Assembly: GCF_016859285.1 (NCBI RefSeq)
Contig: NC_053420.1
Location: 5,387,001-5,451,000 of the forward strand
DNA from: Xiphias gladius
Taxonomy: Eukaryota > Chordata > Actinopteri > Istiophoriformes > Xiphiidae
Direction of reading: 5' to 3'
Length of the DNA stretch: 64,000 bases
Part shown: in pieces, positions 24,486-37,800 of the stretch
Layout: each line of letters begins with the position of its first letter
Position numbering within the stretch: position 1 is the first letter of the stretch
Notes under the pieces: model-generated
Told to the model about the DNA's origin: nothing
Database searches by the model: none
Seen by the model: the letters and a program-made list of their open reading frames with translations, nothing else
Made by a program: the position numbers and the translations under genes

Positions 24486-27214
24486 TCAGCCCAGTGTGTT
24501 GGTGGCTGACGGGCTGCTGAACACGCCGTTCCTGGCGTAGAAGGTGTTCTTCACCACCGACGACCTGGCACGGGACGGAGTTCTGTAGTCCAGAGTGTAG
24601 TCACCTGTGGATCCAGGGCAGACACCGTTAATCTTGGGTCGGGGGGGAATGTTCTAGAGCAACGAGAATAAAAAGGAAGGTGGTTCCCACATGACTGCAG
24701 GTGTGTCTTTAAACTGCATCTCACTGTCAGAACTGCTTCCTCCTCGTCCTGGCCTGAGTTGAACTTGCCAAGTTCAGGCTCCCAAGTACAAAAGTCAGTA
24801 CTGAGGAAGGCCTATGGTTCATTCTAGAGCACTTCAAGATAAAACCAGCTCTAGTTACTTATAAAACCAGGTAAAGCCAGTTAAAATTGAGCAGTTTCAT
24901 CTAGAATTAGTCGCAGAAAGCAGTTTAAATGCTGAAGCCAATTTTAAAAATAATGCCCTGAGTTGATGCTCCTCTGTGAGAAGGTGGTCCTAACCAGAAA
25001 AACAACAGCACTGATCGTTGGACAAGACGATGTGTCCTGACTCTGGTGATCCCCTGACTTCTCCTCTAGGGCCACCATGAGGTTTCCATTTGTGGTTTTG
25101 AGGAAAATGAATTGCCACTTAATTTGGTGCAGACATTCATGTTCCCCCCAGGATGGGTTGACTTCTCATCAACGAGACCATCAGTTAAAAAAAAATTCCA
25201 TTTGCCCAGTATTTTAGTTCGTGACCAAATATCTCCGAGACGAACGAGATTCCCATCAGCCTCAGCTGAACTTTGTGTTGAGCGCTAGTTAACACCTGTA
25301 GACTCTTACTCCTTGTTCAATCTAGAACAGGCTTTAATGAAAGACACAGGCGTGGTCACTACATGGAATCTAGATAACTCTGTGACACCAGTTCGAGGTC
25401 TAACAGACAGAAGTGGAGTCCCTCCATCTTACCCTGCCTCCAACCGTACTCCCAGGACGAGAGCAGAGGAAAATCAAACTTCTCCTCAGGTCTGATCAGG
25501 CCACGTCTCTGCAGGTACAGACTCCGCCCTTTCCCCTGCGCAGGACATTTTCTTTAAAATATGTTTAAAAATAAGATTTGGCAGAAATATAGGACCACTG
25601 ACCACCCAAGTTATGAAATGGCTCGTTGCACCTCACGGTGTAATCGCCAGCTAAAGGACATCATCTTTAAGAAAACCATACACTTCAGAAACAAGTAAAA
25701 CCTTGGGTAGTGGTTTTTCATTTTTTTCTATAAACTGTAACAGTTGAACGACTTTTGTTTTATGCATAATATTACTGGGTAATGAAAGATTTAAAACTAA
25801 GATTAAACGAGTTTCGATTTCAAGCTGCACGCAATTAAGACATTTGGAACCAAATCTGGGTTTCATACATGGTGAGAGGAGTCCTGATAGAGAGCCTGTC
25901 TGGTCTGGGGAGAAACTGGCCTCATGGTGGGGGCCACACTGATCCGGCCCTCCGCTTCCACAGGAGGAGGAGGAGGAGGAGGAGGAGGAAGTTCGCTCTG
26001 CCTCTTGGGTGTCCTGGTAACAGGAGGCAGGACAGCCCTGGTGGTTGGAGCATAAACACCTGATAAGTGAGTATTATCAATATTTACAGAATATTAATAT
26101 TAAAAAGTTGTTTACGAATAACATTAAAGCTTAAATTTTGGGTTACAGTTACAGTTACACATCCTGGTCAATGTACCTCAACTACTTTTTCTGTATCTGG
26201 TGTGTACCAGGGGCTTCAGATGGCACACGTCAAGTGATGCGACTGACGCGGCCAATGCGTGTTGCATTTAAAAAGCTGTTTTGAACCAATGGAAACGATT
26301 TATTCTGGACTAAATACATTTTGGCACAGCAAAAACAACAGAGCTGGGACACACTTGTTGTCAGGGTTCCCTCTTCCCTCTAATTCATGTCGTTCCAGAT
26401 CCAGCCGCTCCCACCTGTCCTGTAGGTACCCCAGCCTTTCCCACCCTTCCTAATCACCTGATTCCCCACAGCTGCCTGCTCGCTTGTTCCCCGTTTCCCT
26501 AATCAGATCTCCACTATTTTTACCGGCTCGGTTTCACTGGCTCCTTGTGAGACTGTCTGTCGTGTCATACCTGCTGTAGCTCCGGCCTTTTTTCCATCTG
26601 ATTACCTGCCTGTGCCTGACTCTTGCCTGCCTTTTTGGATTTTTTTCCCTTTGCGCCTGTCCAGGTGAACTGTTTTGTTAGATCGTCTCAGTCTCTCAGT
26701 CTTGCTTTTGAGTCTTAGCTTTACATGAACACCTCCGACAGCAGGTTTTAATGTGAGAGAAGCAGCACACCGGGGGTCAGCAGGCAGTTGGGGCATCTGT
26801 GTGGGCTCCATGCTGTTCTTTCCGGGATTGTAGCAGGATGGGTAGAGTTTGGCGTAGCGGCTCTTCCAGGCCAAGCGCGTCAACGTTTCCTTCTGAATCT
26901 GCTCCCGGTAGCGGTTCTGGCTCTGAGTCGTCAGAAAGCAATGCATTTCCTGCCAGAAAGCCTCATTTAGAGAACTCAGTTTACATTTTTGACAGATGTG
27001 TTTCACGAATAAAGAAGCAAAAAATCAAAGTTGAATTTGGCACTAAAAATCAAGCTCTCCCTACAACAAGCTGTATGCCATTATTTACACAGTGGCGGTG
27101 CTGCTTTGCTGAAATTCCGTTGTGAAATGATTAGATTAGATAACTGTTAGATCCAAAATATCCTTATTTACCTTTGGTTTGCCTGAAGCGGAGCTGTGCA
27201 GGATCAGCTTCTCA
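24486..27214 (-). CDS. SPMIP1/ATP6V1FNB-like protein (5' partial, five exons)
   Basis: Reconstructed on the - strand from exons 27214-27172, 26949-26733, 26059-25869, 25508-25433 and 24604-24486; every junction is GT-AG and phases (0,1,0,1) agree, giving about 215 residues to a TGA stop. The first exon with the start codon was not found upstream. Readable segments: RYREQIQKETLTRLAWKSRY near the N-terminus, a run of ten prolines in the middle, RPEEKFDFPLLSSWEYGWRQ, and near the end RSSVVKNTFYARNGVFSSP. The pairing of an E-x-x-T-R-L-A-W-K-x-x-Y segment with a SWEYGW and a TFY-x-x-NG-x-F segment resembles what I remember of ATP6V1FNB (SPMIP1), a small sperm-axoneme protein; this is recall, not a search. 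If right, it would bind inside or along flagellar microtubules. No signal peptide or membrane segment is seen. Gene structure is firm; identity is moderate. Confidence 0.7.
25060..25300. repeat. Interspersed repeat in SPMIP1-like intron
   Basis: Shows the 'gccaccatgaggtt', 'ttggtgcagacattcatg' and 'atatctccgaga' wording of the family also present at 11275, 19330 and 43990. Non-coding. Confidence 0.45.
25963..25989 (-). repeat. Coding (CCT)n microsatellite, polyproline run
   Basis: AGGAGG repeats on the + strand encode about ten consecutive prolines on the - strand in exon 26059-25869 of the SPMIP1-like gene. Confidence 0.9.
26330..26700. repeat. Possible interspersed repeat, class unassigned
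   Basis: Pyrimidine-rich stretch with wording such as 'gattccccacagctgcctgctcgc' and 'tgcctgactcttgcctgcc' that I associate with dispersed fish repeats. No open frame matches a known protein. Confidence 0.3.
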
Positions 27215-28368
27215 CTGTGGAAATGAGCTGTGGATCAGATAACGCACTGTAACACAGAGAAACCTGAGATAAACACACACACACACACTGTTCTTTCACC
27301 GGCACATAACTGGTACATTAACTTAAGTCTAATTCGTTGTCAATACAAGCCTTAACCTTTCCTGAATAGCAGCCCCTGTGGCCACAGGTGCTTAAATAAT
27401 GCCATCATTGAGCAAACACATTAAGAATGAATGGAGAACTGTATTGCTGCTAGTATTAGTATTTACTACTTTGCTTTCTATATCGACGGTGATAAAGGTA
27501 CTGCCTGCTGTAAGCCGAGTACTATTGTGTTAGAAAGAAAACAGATATTTTCAATAAACATTCTAACTTTTTTTTTTTTTTTTTTGGGGGGGGGGCTCCA
27601 TCCTGATATGGGATTGTTCACAAATTGTAGTCTGTAGTCACACACATACATGGAAATGTAGCTTAAATTATGCAACTGTATTAATAACCACAATGCACAG
27701 ACAGAGTAAGTTACCTTGTATTTTCCTCAACAAGGCTAAATATGATATGTGAAAACAATGAATGGACTGTGTGCATGTCCGTTTTAACACGTAGCTATTT
27801 AGTACCTAACAGAGCAAACACTGCATTTGCTGAAGTTGTAATTTCCCAATGCTGCCTTGAGACCTAATAAAGAACCGTATACTGGAGGCGCCTTTAATTA
27901 AGCTCAGAATTAATAATATGCCCTCAAAGAATTCTCAAAAAATTGTCAAAATTCTCAGAATTAGTGTTGTTGTAGTCTAGATTTAGAAATACAAATCAAT
28001 AACGCCGCTCATTTCCCCGACGCAATCTGAAATGAAAGTGAATGAATGAAAAAAACACAGGAAATTAAAAAACACTCTCGGTATGTAGAGTTAAATAGTT
28101 GAGCAGCACGTACAAAGGGCGTATCAAAAATTCCACCCTTACGTGACTCACCTGAGAACAACACAAAAAATACAGGTTATATTTGTTTCATAGGGAAAAG
28201 ATACGTACACCAAGGGACAAAAACCATCAGAGCAAAACCAAAACTTAACAAAAGACGAACAGCTACCGGAGAGAACAGTTGGAATATGTTGATGGAATCC
28301 TTGATCTAAAGAAAGTACTTTCTTCGTTGTTTTCGTCTTTGCTCCTGTCGTGTTTCCATCGAGAGAAA
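27215..28368. other. Head-to-head interval between SPMIP1-like gene and TRIM gene
   Basis: Should contain the missing 5' exon of the - strand gene and the promoter/5' UTR of the TRIM gene. I could not identify either. Contains a 17-T run at about 27570 and otherwise AT-rich sequence. Confidence 0.5.
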
Positions 28369-29793
28369 ATGGCTTCTCAAGCAAATGAGGATCTCTGTTG
28401 TACAGTCTGCCAAGACACCTTTAAAGATCCTTTTGTCCTGTCATGCGGCCACAGCTTCTGTAAAACCTGTCTGAAGAGATGGTGGCGAAAGAAACAAACA
28501 CATGAGTGTCCAGTTTGTAAGAGGAGATCATCGAGGAGTGAACCATCTCGTAACTTGGCGTTAAAGAACCTGTGTGAGAGCGTCTCACTGGAGAGGGATC
28601 AGAGAGCTTCAGCAGGGTCTGGGTCTCTCTGCAGTCTGCACTCCGAGAAACTCAAACTCTTCTGTTTGGACCATCAGCAGCCAGTGTGTCTCGTCTGTCG
28701 AGATTCAAAAACACACAGCGACCACAGATTCAGACCCGTCGATGAAGCTGCACAGGATCACAGAGAGGAGCTCCGGAAAACCTTGAAGCTCTTACAAGAG
28801 AAACTGAAGCTGTTTGAACAAGTTAAAGGAAACTGTGGTCAGACAGCAGAACACATTAAGGTCCAGGTCCGACACACAGAGAGACAGATTAGGGAGCAGT
28901 TTAAGAAGCTCCGCCAGTTCCTACAAGAGGAAGAGGAGGCCAGGATCGCTGCTCTGAGGGAGGAAGAGGAGCTGAAGAGTCAGATGATGAAGGAGGAGAT
29001 TGAGGCTCTGAGCAGAGAGATAGCAGCTCTTTCAGACACAACCAGAGCCACAGAGGAGGAGCTGAGAGCTGAAGACATCTCATTCCTGCAGAACTACAAG
29101 GCTGCAGTGGAAAGAGTCCAGCAGCGCCCCCTGCCGGATGATCCACAGCTGGTCTCGGGAGCTCTGATAGACGTGGCCAAACATCTGGGCAACCTGACCT
29201 TCAACATCTGGAACAAGATGAAGGAGAGGGTCTCCAACACTCCTGCGATTCTGGATCCAAACTCTGCTCATCCAGAACTCATCCTGTCTGATGACCTGAC
29301 CAGTGTGAGTCATGGAGCGAGACAGAAGCTTCCTGACAATCCAGAGAGGTTTGACTCCTTTCACATTGTCCTGGGCTCCGAGGGCTTTACCTCGGGGACT
29401 CACAGCTGGGAGGTGGAGGTTGGACACAGTGGAAACTGGAGAGTTGGTGTGGCCACGGAATCTGTCCAGAGGAAGGAACAGCCACAGTCTGGATTGTGGG
29501 GAATAATGTTCTATCAAAACGAATACACAGCATGCTCACTACCAGGTCCAGACACTGTTGTTTCACTGAAGAAGCAGCTTCAGAGGATCAGGGTTCATCT
29601 GGACTGGAACAGAGGAAAACTGTCGTTCTCTGATCCTGATACTAACACACACATACACACCTTCACACACACTTTTACCGAGAGGCAGTTTCCCTACTTC
29701 TGTAATGGAAATGGACTCCCGCTGAAGATATTACCAGTGAGCGACTCAACAGAAAGCAAAGTGCCCCGTATGAGTTGGTGGCCTTTTGGTTAA
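28369..29793 (+). CDS. Intronless TRIM protein (RING, B-box2, coiled coil, PRY-SPRY), TRIM35-like
   Basis: Single-exon gene of 474 residues, likely a RING-type E3 ubiquitin ligase. RING C3HC4 ligands are visible at C11, C14, C26, H28, C31, C34, C47 and C50. A B-box2 follows (C88, H91, C99, C107, C110, H116, H119), then a charged heptad-rich coiled coil (about 130-260) and a PRY-SPRY domain from about residue 290, with the LDP motif ([16 protein letters not shown]), THSWEVEVG and the [13 protein letters not shown] strand. The start at 28369 is chosen because residues from there open directly into the RING; the frame stays open 90 nt further upstream. This layout matches the large fish group annotated as TRIM35-like or zinc-binding protein A33-like; SPRY divergence prevents an exact orthologue name. 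Substrates are unknown; relatives act in innate signalling. No frameshift or missing zinc ligand. Confidence 0.9.
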   Translation: MASQANEDLCCTVCQDTFKDPFVLSCGHSFCKTCLKRWWRKKQTHECPVCKRRSSRSEPSRNLALKNLCESVSLERDQRASAGSGSLCSLHSEKLKLFCLDHQQPVCLVCRDSKTHSDHRFRPVDEAAQDHREELRKTLKLLQEKLKLFEQVKGNCGQTAEHIKVQVRHTERQIREQFKKLRQFLQEEEEARIAALREEEELKSQMMKEEIEALSREIAALSDTTRATEEELRAEDISFLQNYKAAVERVQQRPLPDDPQLVSGALIDVAKHLGNLTFNIWNKMKERVSNTPAILDPNSAHPELILSDDLTSVSHGARQKLPDNPERFDSFHIVLGSEGFTSGTHSWEVEVGHSGNWRVGVATESVQRKEQPQSGLWGIMFYQNEYTACSLPGPDTVVSLKKQLQRIRVHLDWNRGKLSFSDPDTNTHIHTFTHTFTERQFPYFCNGNGLPLKILPVSDSTESKVPRMSWWPFG

Positions 29794-32700
29794 CCTGCGT
29801 ATCGACTAATGCTCAGATTACAAGGTATTCAGGCAGACTTGCGTTCTATTTACCCACACACAGAATTAGAAGACAGTTCTGTTTAATTTATGTTTGAAAT
29901 CTGGGCTGAATGTCGTTGGTTTGGGACTGGACTGGACCAAACTCACAACAGACAATGAGAAAAAAAAAAAAAAAAAATCAGCTATGTGGACAAAAAGTTA
30001 TGAAATTTAAGTAGGGACCCAATTTAGGACGTTTATCGAGCAGACTTTCATACTCTTAATATATGGGGAGCATACATTTTCTCTCTCTATCTGCTTATAT
30101 GTGGTGGGGATGTTTTCTATACGACTGCTCTGAAAGCTTTGATTTAAATTGTTTAAATTTAGATTGTACCATAAACTACAGCATGACTGTGATTTGACAA
30201 ACAATGTATTTTATGACTAACTAATTAAGGGCTTAAGGGCTTATCTTGATCAACGTGAGATTTGAATGTTTGTTTGTTTGTTTACTGTACACATGAACTT
30301 TTAGCCCCTTTTACTCAAAAAAATGAACCATTTTTGAGTTACATCATTTTTTGAAGGAAGCATTTACTTCATTTAGTATCTTTACTCAGACACATTAAGT
30401 AAATATCAGTGGTCAAGTAAGAAAATCATTAAGAGCATGTGATATATTTATGTTTTTATGGTTTTATTAAGTCATTAATTGTGAGTAAAATCAATTAATT
30501 ATTTATGATGCTTTTAAACTTTTTGCTTTTTAATCTCATATTTAATTCCATATTTTTTTTAATTTAACTGTAACTAGAAACAAAAATACATTGGGTTTTA
30601 AACTGACATGTGACGAAGGCTCATTGGTGTCATCCACATATCAAACTTGCAAAATACAAAGCTGTCACGTTACACAATTAATGCTGGATCATCATAAATA
30701 ATTACTCATCTCTGATAAAAACTTTTAATACAATTAACCACATGAATCAGTCGTGCTATGAAATACTACAGAGGTAATAAAACATTGTTCTTCGGTGTTC
30801 ATTGTTCGGTCTGAGCCCCAGGTTTTCTCCATATCATGTGGATCTGCATAATTTGAATATTCACTACGTATGTCTTGTTAGAAAATTGCACCACTGACGC
30901 AGAATATCAGCCATGTCGGACCCTCCATCCTCGCATCGTGTTGCCCTCCTCTTGTAGAGCTACTCTGTTGTGTTTTGTCAAATTGCTTCCATTTTTTTTT
31001 CTGTGTCAAGAAAGTGGTGCGGTAGTATTGCAGCCCAGGCCACAAATCACACAGAAACGGATCTAATGAAAATATGTTTATTGTGTTGCAGAAACAGCAA
31101 AATATAATGCATATATGGGGAGTGCAGTTTCTCTTAATATACAGTCCATCACACATAGGCTAAAGCATAGGCTTTTTTTAATGACCTCGCTGTAGTTCAC
31201 ACTCACCCACCAGGTCTCCCACGCCAGCTCAGTCACACCCGCCCTACACACAATAACTACGCTGGAAGCTCAAAACCGGTGTGGCACCATCCACTTCTTA
31301 CTGGAGGAGAGAGATTTAGCCGTTTCTCCGGAGACTGGCCGCCATGCTAGCTTGGCCAACCTAAGCAATGTGCCAGAAAAGTCAGGTGTTTGTAGTCCAC
31401 CCGTTCTCCAGAGCCAGACACATCTGCATCTCAGTGCCCCTCAGGGTTAACCTGTCTGCAGACTGCCCGAATCCAAGCCGTTCCGGCCCATGAACATGGC
31501 TGCTCTCTGCAAATATTGGACTTTTTGGAGCATTGCTTGGGGGTCAGCTAGGCGGCGGCCCATATTCGAAGAGAGAGCTTTATTTTTTAATAAAATGGCC
31601 ACATTGTCTCTGAGCTCTAGCATAGTCATGTTGTGTGTAAGTGTGGTGTGACTGTGGCTGGGAGGGTGTGTGTGTGTGTGTGTGTGTGTGTGAGAACTAA
31701 AGTTTAGCTTACTATCACAACACCAAATAAACATTAACAACATTAATACCAACAAAAGTCTAATATAATGTTTTGTTTAGTTTTTTTTAATAAAACATAA
31801 TAAAAATTAATAATGATGTATAACAATTTTAGATTCTTTTATAGTTAATATTAATATAATATTAATATATTCAGTAGCTACTATATAGGTACTAAAACTG
31901 GAAAATGAAAGTAAAATCAGTTTTAAAATGATCTGTCAACTAAATTAAAATATCAGTCAGAAATTCTCAAGAACTGAAATCAACGAATCTTATTACAAAG
32001 CAAATGATATTCAAGAATATGAATTTGAAATCTTCTATAAATTTAGAAAAACATGAAGAATAAGTGTTAATAATGTAAACCGGTCCGGTGGACCAATCGG
32101 CTACCGGGCACCCACTGTTTGACTTGAGTCTGAAGTTTTAAATCCAAAGTGATAAATCCCAGGTGCAGATTTTCAGACAGATCTAGATATGCTGAATTTG
32201 AACACATGGTAATGTGGTCCAACATCGCCAGGGTGCTTACTGGTGTAGTAATTATGAGCATCGTTTGTTTCAGAAATGGGGAAGTCGGGGGGGGGGGTTT
32301 ATAAAAGTAGTACCAATGTTAATGCTCAACAAGATGCGTGGTACATTGATTGTAGCTTTTAGCAGGTTTTTTTTTTTTTTTCGCAACGTTGATGAAAACC
32401 AGGCTTTTCACCACTTCTTTACTTACAAATTTGTACGAATTGCCGCTGTTGTGGCAACTCATTCACTTGTAGGCGCTTATGTATGTCCGTATATTGTGGC
32501 AGTTTTCAGGCCTCAGGCACTTGGCTCTTGTTGGGTTATGGAGACACTCTAGCCTGGTAAGTCCCGCAGAAGTCCAGTGATAAGATGCATTAAACTTTGT
32601 GCATGCAATCTCTCCCTCTGTCATTGTGAAACTGGGCGCACAAGCCTGATTTCCAGTCTGGCACTTAGCATAGATCCAAATATGACCTGAGCTCTCCACA

Positions 32701-34676
32701 TGTTACACTTTTAGACGTCTAATGCTAATGTTATTTGTAGACTGCAAAAAACTCACTTGAAATCACTTGAGGTTGTTTAAGGATTAATTTATTAGATTTC
32801 ATTCAGCTAATCAATACCACCCTCTGATCGCTCTTAAGTATGTGTATTGCCCCTGACCATTTCCCCTGTAGCAACTCTTCCATTTTTTTTTCAGTGTTTT
32901 CAGAAATACATTTTACTGGTGGCAGATTTTTACTAAAGACCAGGTACAATTTGTAGAGTACGTTTTTCAGCACACTAACCGAACGTCTTCTCTACTGAGA
33001 TCCAGGAAATGAGAGGCTGAAGTCGATCTTCTTAATTCCAGTTGATTTTAATTATCAAATGTACATCATCTCAGTTTAGTTTCACATTATAACACCCATT
33101 CCCAAATACAAAATGAGAATTTTTCCTCCCCCCTCCCCAAATACAAAAATCCTCCATTAAGTATCAAAAGTAGCAGTGATTAGGCAAAAACATTTAGGTA
33201 AGACATAAGGACAGCAATAAATCTGACCTCTAATTTTCAGGCTCAGATCTGATTTGCTGGACTGATTGACAGCGTGGGTTGGTGTCGGATTGTGCTTTAA
33301 CTGCAAAAAGCATTACCGGTCGAGAAATACTGAAGACGACAGATTTGAAATCATCATCAAATCTGAAAACCAGTCATCCAGCACCCCTACCCGAGTTCGA
33401 CCTCTGCTGTGTCCAAGCCGACGTGAAGCAGATCGGAACTGAGCCACACAGTTAAAAGTCAGATCCGTTCATGTAAAAATGCTGCCGAAGGAACAACAGA
33501 ACAGCGATGAACCTCTGGCACATAAGTAGTCTGTTGTACAGTACAGGAAACAGTAATGTGAGGGCAGGTCAAACAGTCATTGATTTGGTATGGCAACATC
33601 ATGTACTCGTGGGATTTCGGGAGCTAAGGTTCAAAAGAAAGAAATGAACAATCATCAGTAGTCGCGTTCAGTTTGGCGCTTCTTGTCGGAGCGAATCCGG
33701 TCTGTCCACACTTTAAAGAAACATCATATGACAATAAACCAAACATACAGAACTCCAGTTCTTTTAATTGAGATGTTATTTGTTTTTGTTTTTTCACAGC
33801 ACTTAATTTTGTTAGGAAAGTTATGCACAGATTTGGTTATTACGGGCTTATGCTCATTGCAGCTGGCCCAAGCAGAGAAACTTTAAGGATTCAAACCAAC
33901 AGCTGGTCATTAGGCACCCCGCCGCACAATCAAAGCACTAAGAAACCTCACCGAAGTCCATGTTTTGAGCCGGGTGCTGTGTAATTACAGTCACTTTTCT
34001 AATCCTTAGCATTTCAAAGTTGGGCTCCACTCGTCTAAGTCCAAACCTTCGCCAAATCCAAAATCCAGTCTAACGTATCGGAAATGTGCAGTCACCACGC
34101 TGTTGTGTCTCGACATTTACACTAACTAACGTCTGGTGTAAAACCATCAATCTTTAATTTACCAATCAAGTATAAAAAGTGCAAAATTGTGTCTACTGAA
34201 AATTTCAGGGCAGCGAAAAAACAGACGAGTTCTCTCTCCCCCAATCAGGTCATTTCTCCCTCTATTTTCTTTACAGCTCCAGTTTGATGCCAGATTATGT
34301 AGCGTTTACCATTTTGCCTCCCTGACACACTGCAGAAATGCCTGCCTAGTGGAGTAAGTCTCAGTTCACTAATGTGTTCATTTAATCTCCCCGTCAACTT
34401 GTTGAGGGTTTTTAAAGGCAGTTGTAAAAACTGACTGTTTTTGAGGGGGGGGGTCAGTTTGGAAGGTTGAGTATTTTTTCAGCAAAATAAAGCAACTATG
34501 TCAGGGCAGAAAATCCTTAAAACATCTGATCTGAACTGAAAGAGTTAGCACACAAAGCTTTGTTAAGCAACTTGTTCACTGGACAGTTATTTGCAGTGCA
34601 GCTAATGTGTCCACTTTAACTCAAACAGGGATTCAAAAATGGTGCAGGAAGCGTGGATAGTGGGTTTCTTGGTGCA
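29794..34676. other. Tail-to-tail interval between TRIM gene and flnb
   Basis: About 4.9 kb without a recognised gene. It includes an 18-A run at about 29960, a short TG array (31666-31692), AT-rich sequence at 31.7-32.1 kb, and whatever 3' UTRs the two convergent genes have. TTTATT at 32788-32793 is one possible - strand polyadenylation signal for flnb, which would imply a 1.9-kb 3' UTR. Confidence 0.5.
31666..31692 (+). repeat. Short (TG)n microsatellite
   Basis: About 27 bp of TG in intergenic sequence between the TRIM gene and flnb. Confidence 0.9.
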
Positions 34677-34864
34677 TCATGGGACAACAACTTGGAAGGG
34701 GGAGCCCGGGATGTGGTCATCCCCCCACTTGACCACCAGGAGATAACTGCCCCGCTCCTTTAGCATGTAGCTGACGTTGTACTGCAGGTTGCCCAAGTGT
34801 TTGACCAGAACCTCCTCACAGGGCACCTGAGGACCGTGCACGCCCACCAAGAGCATGTTCTTAC
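34677..34864 (-). CDS. flnb: flnb terminal exon: repeat 24 dimerisation domain
   Basis: Encodes the second part of repeat 24, including [30 protein letters not shown] and the final [11 protein letters not shown] before TGA at 34679-34677. In filamins this repeat makes the homodimer contact. It is complete and closely resembles vertebrate FLNA/FLNB ends. Confidence 0.93.
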
Positions 34865-37800
34865 CTGAGGAGAGGAGGGGAAGATGTCAAGCAAGTCAAG
34901 TATGCAAAGATCAGTGTTGATAAAAGTGTTAAAGGAAAATTCCACCTCTTATTTTCATAGTTTCAGGTGTCATTCCTGTCTCATCATGAAAGGTAGGGGT
35001 GGATATTGTTTGAAATTTTCTGATACCTGAGTAAGTCTTGGTATCAAACCTCCATATTTTTTCTTTTTTTATAGCAACCAAAATGTATCTGTAGCAGAGT
35101 ATTGAAAGTGTCAAGTACCAAAAGTCGGCGTCAAATGCCCGGTGAGATTCAGAATCTTTAGGTTTCTTTGATCAGGTGTTCTGTGGAAAAATGTTTGCTT
35201 TCCTCAAAGCAAGATATTGGATAAAAGGATTGTTTTTGTATCCTTATTGAAACTCCTGATACCACTGCTTATCTTACTTTGAGAAATATAAATGTGTATA
35301 TTACAAACCCTTTTTTTTTTTATTTAACAAAAGAGGCCAGAGTTATCAAATGTGACTTGTCTAAACACAAGCAGCTGTACAATACCTCTGAATAAATTTA
35401 TCTGAATTTTGATTTACATCAGGAACCATCTGATCAAAGATTTAAGAAAACAAGACTGCTAAGTCTGAGCAGACATTCGATGCCAACTTGCAGTACTTGA
35501 CAGTTTTTTGATATTCAGCTGTACTGAGGACATGGAGACATCACTAAACAACTTCACAACTGAGCCCGTTAGGAAAGCAACAAAACAAAAACAATCAGAC
35601 AAGATGTAAACAAAGTCCCCAGTTGAACCGTATTTAACCAAGCCTACAGTCACACCAGCAGCCCCGTAATGCTCAGAACACAGCACCACACAAGAAGCTG
35701 CACAGTGAAGTAAATGAAATATATATATGTCTTGTTTCCAGATAATTAAGATAAGTAACTTGGTTAAACTGTGGAGTTGTTTGCAACCTGTCTGATCACC
35801 TGGCCAATCCTGTTGCTGCCTCACTGGACTCTATTTAATCGTGAACTGAAGACAAATCTTTCACTCCAAAAAGAAAACATGTTATGAGATGTTCATGTGC
35901 ACCAACCATCACAGGTGAGGTGTGGTAACGGAGGCTTCCTTACCGGCCTTGCTGCAGTCAACAGAGAAGCTGCTCCTCTGGCCCACGAAGGCCTTGCTGA
36001 GGCCGAGGCCTCGGCTCAGCACCTTGCTGGCGTCGGAGTCGCCCGGCCTGGGCATGGCGCTCTTGGTGAAGCTGCTGCTGGATGCCCGTGCTGCCGGGTC
36101 CACTGTCAGGGTCGACGTCTCGCTGGCGTTGGTCACATTCACCAAACGAGGACCTGAAAGATAGTAATTGTTACTGCGGTAGCTTTAAAATGTTTCAAGC
36201 AAAAACAAAGATATACATAGAATTGGTCAATAAGAAAATTAACGCCTGCCTTATCTACTTAATTACTGCTCTCCTACATTTCCCACAGTGCTATTTGACA
36301 AGCCACAAATAACCTACCTTCCAGCCTTTTGTTAGCATTTTTTAATGAAGGCAGAGGAAAAATAATGATACATAGTGGGTGACGAAAATAAGGAGCTTTC
36401 AACTGACAGAGCAAGACCAACAAAAAAGATCATGAGAAGAGGTTGAAAGCTAGAACGAAAGCTATTAAGTGGAGTTAAGATTATTTTGTCACCTGTTTGG
36501 TATAGTTTTTTTACCCATGATGAAGAACCAACTTCCATTCTTAAGATACTGAATGACATTACTCGTTGCAGTACATTTAAGAAAAAAGCGTAAGTCGCTC
36601 AAAGAGTGACGTTCGCCATGTTACCTGTGACTTTAGCCTTGAAAGGACTGCCGGTGATGTGGTTTGGTCCTCCGTATTTGATGCTGATCAGGTAGTTTCC
36701 AGGTGCCATGGGAGTGTACTGCACCTTGTAGCCCTCTGGAACCTCCTGGCAGTCCATCTTTACTTTGGACGGGCCCTCAATGGTCACAGCCAAGGCCCCA
36801 GGGCCCGCCTTAGTGTTGTTGATGATGAACTCTGACTGGGTCCCTGCGAGATTTAAAGACAGTCAGCAATTTTTGTTTCACAACTAGCAATGTTTGAGCG
36901 TTGTGGTCCCGTAGTAAGAGGGTTCCCCGAAGCAGACTGTTTAACGACTGTTAACCGGTTGGTGAACGATGGTGGACCTGTGTACTTGTGTGTGTCAGAC
37001 ACTGCATGTTGAGCATTAAAACTAAAAGGACCAAAACCATGCACTATTGTTGCTGTACGTGAATGTACATATGTATGGTGGTGATGCAAGACAAATTTCA
37101 GAAAGTTTAATCGATAGTTTGTTTGAAAAATAATTATAATCTATTAGTAGTTTTTTAATTTTTTTGAATCAAACATATGCCAAATTGCTGCTGGTTCTCT
37201 TCACATTCTTTTCTTTTTTGTGTGTATAAAATGAACATCAACATTTGTTGAATAAAGCTACAGAAATTGATGGGCATTTTTCACTATTCTGACATTTTTT
37301 ACACAAAATAATTGATAGATTAATTGATAATGGAAATAATGTTGTAGCCCAAGTTTAATCCAAATGCTAAATTAAAAAAGGAAATGCTGGGACAAACTTT
37401 GTTTTGAATGCACTGTTTGGTAGAGGAACTGTGGGATCGACAACCATAGAAGAACTGGTGTTAATACTGATTTTCTGCCACACTTACATGTAATAATTCA
37501 GTTCCAGGAACACATCCCCAAAGTGTACAGAGGACAATAGAGACAAATGCAGCACCCGTGACAACGGGTACATTACATGTTAGGTTCCTGTAATGGAAAA
37601 GGCCTATTTGTGTTGTTGTGTTCCTTTATGATGCCGTTGTGTGATTTATATTGTATTGTAAAGCACTTTGAAATGTGTTTTTTTTTTTTTTTTTTTAAAA
37701 AGGGGGCTGACATTTCAACCAATTAAAAGTGAAAAGATCAGGGGTCACATGGGTGAACAGGCAGGTAAACCCACCTGTCGTGCCTCTCTCCAGTCCAGCT

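Noticed and set aside
26602-27006. 134-residue uninterrupted - strand frame as a complete gene
   Set aside because: Only 26949-26733 behaves as an exon (good acceptor and donor, phases matching neighbours); the rest of the frame is intron read-through.
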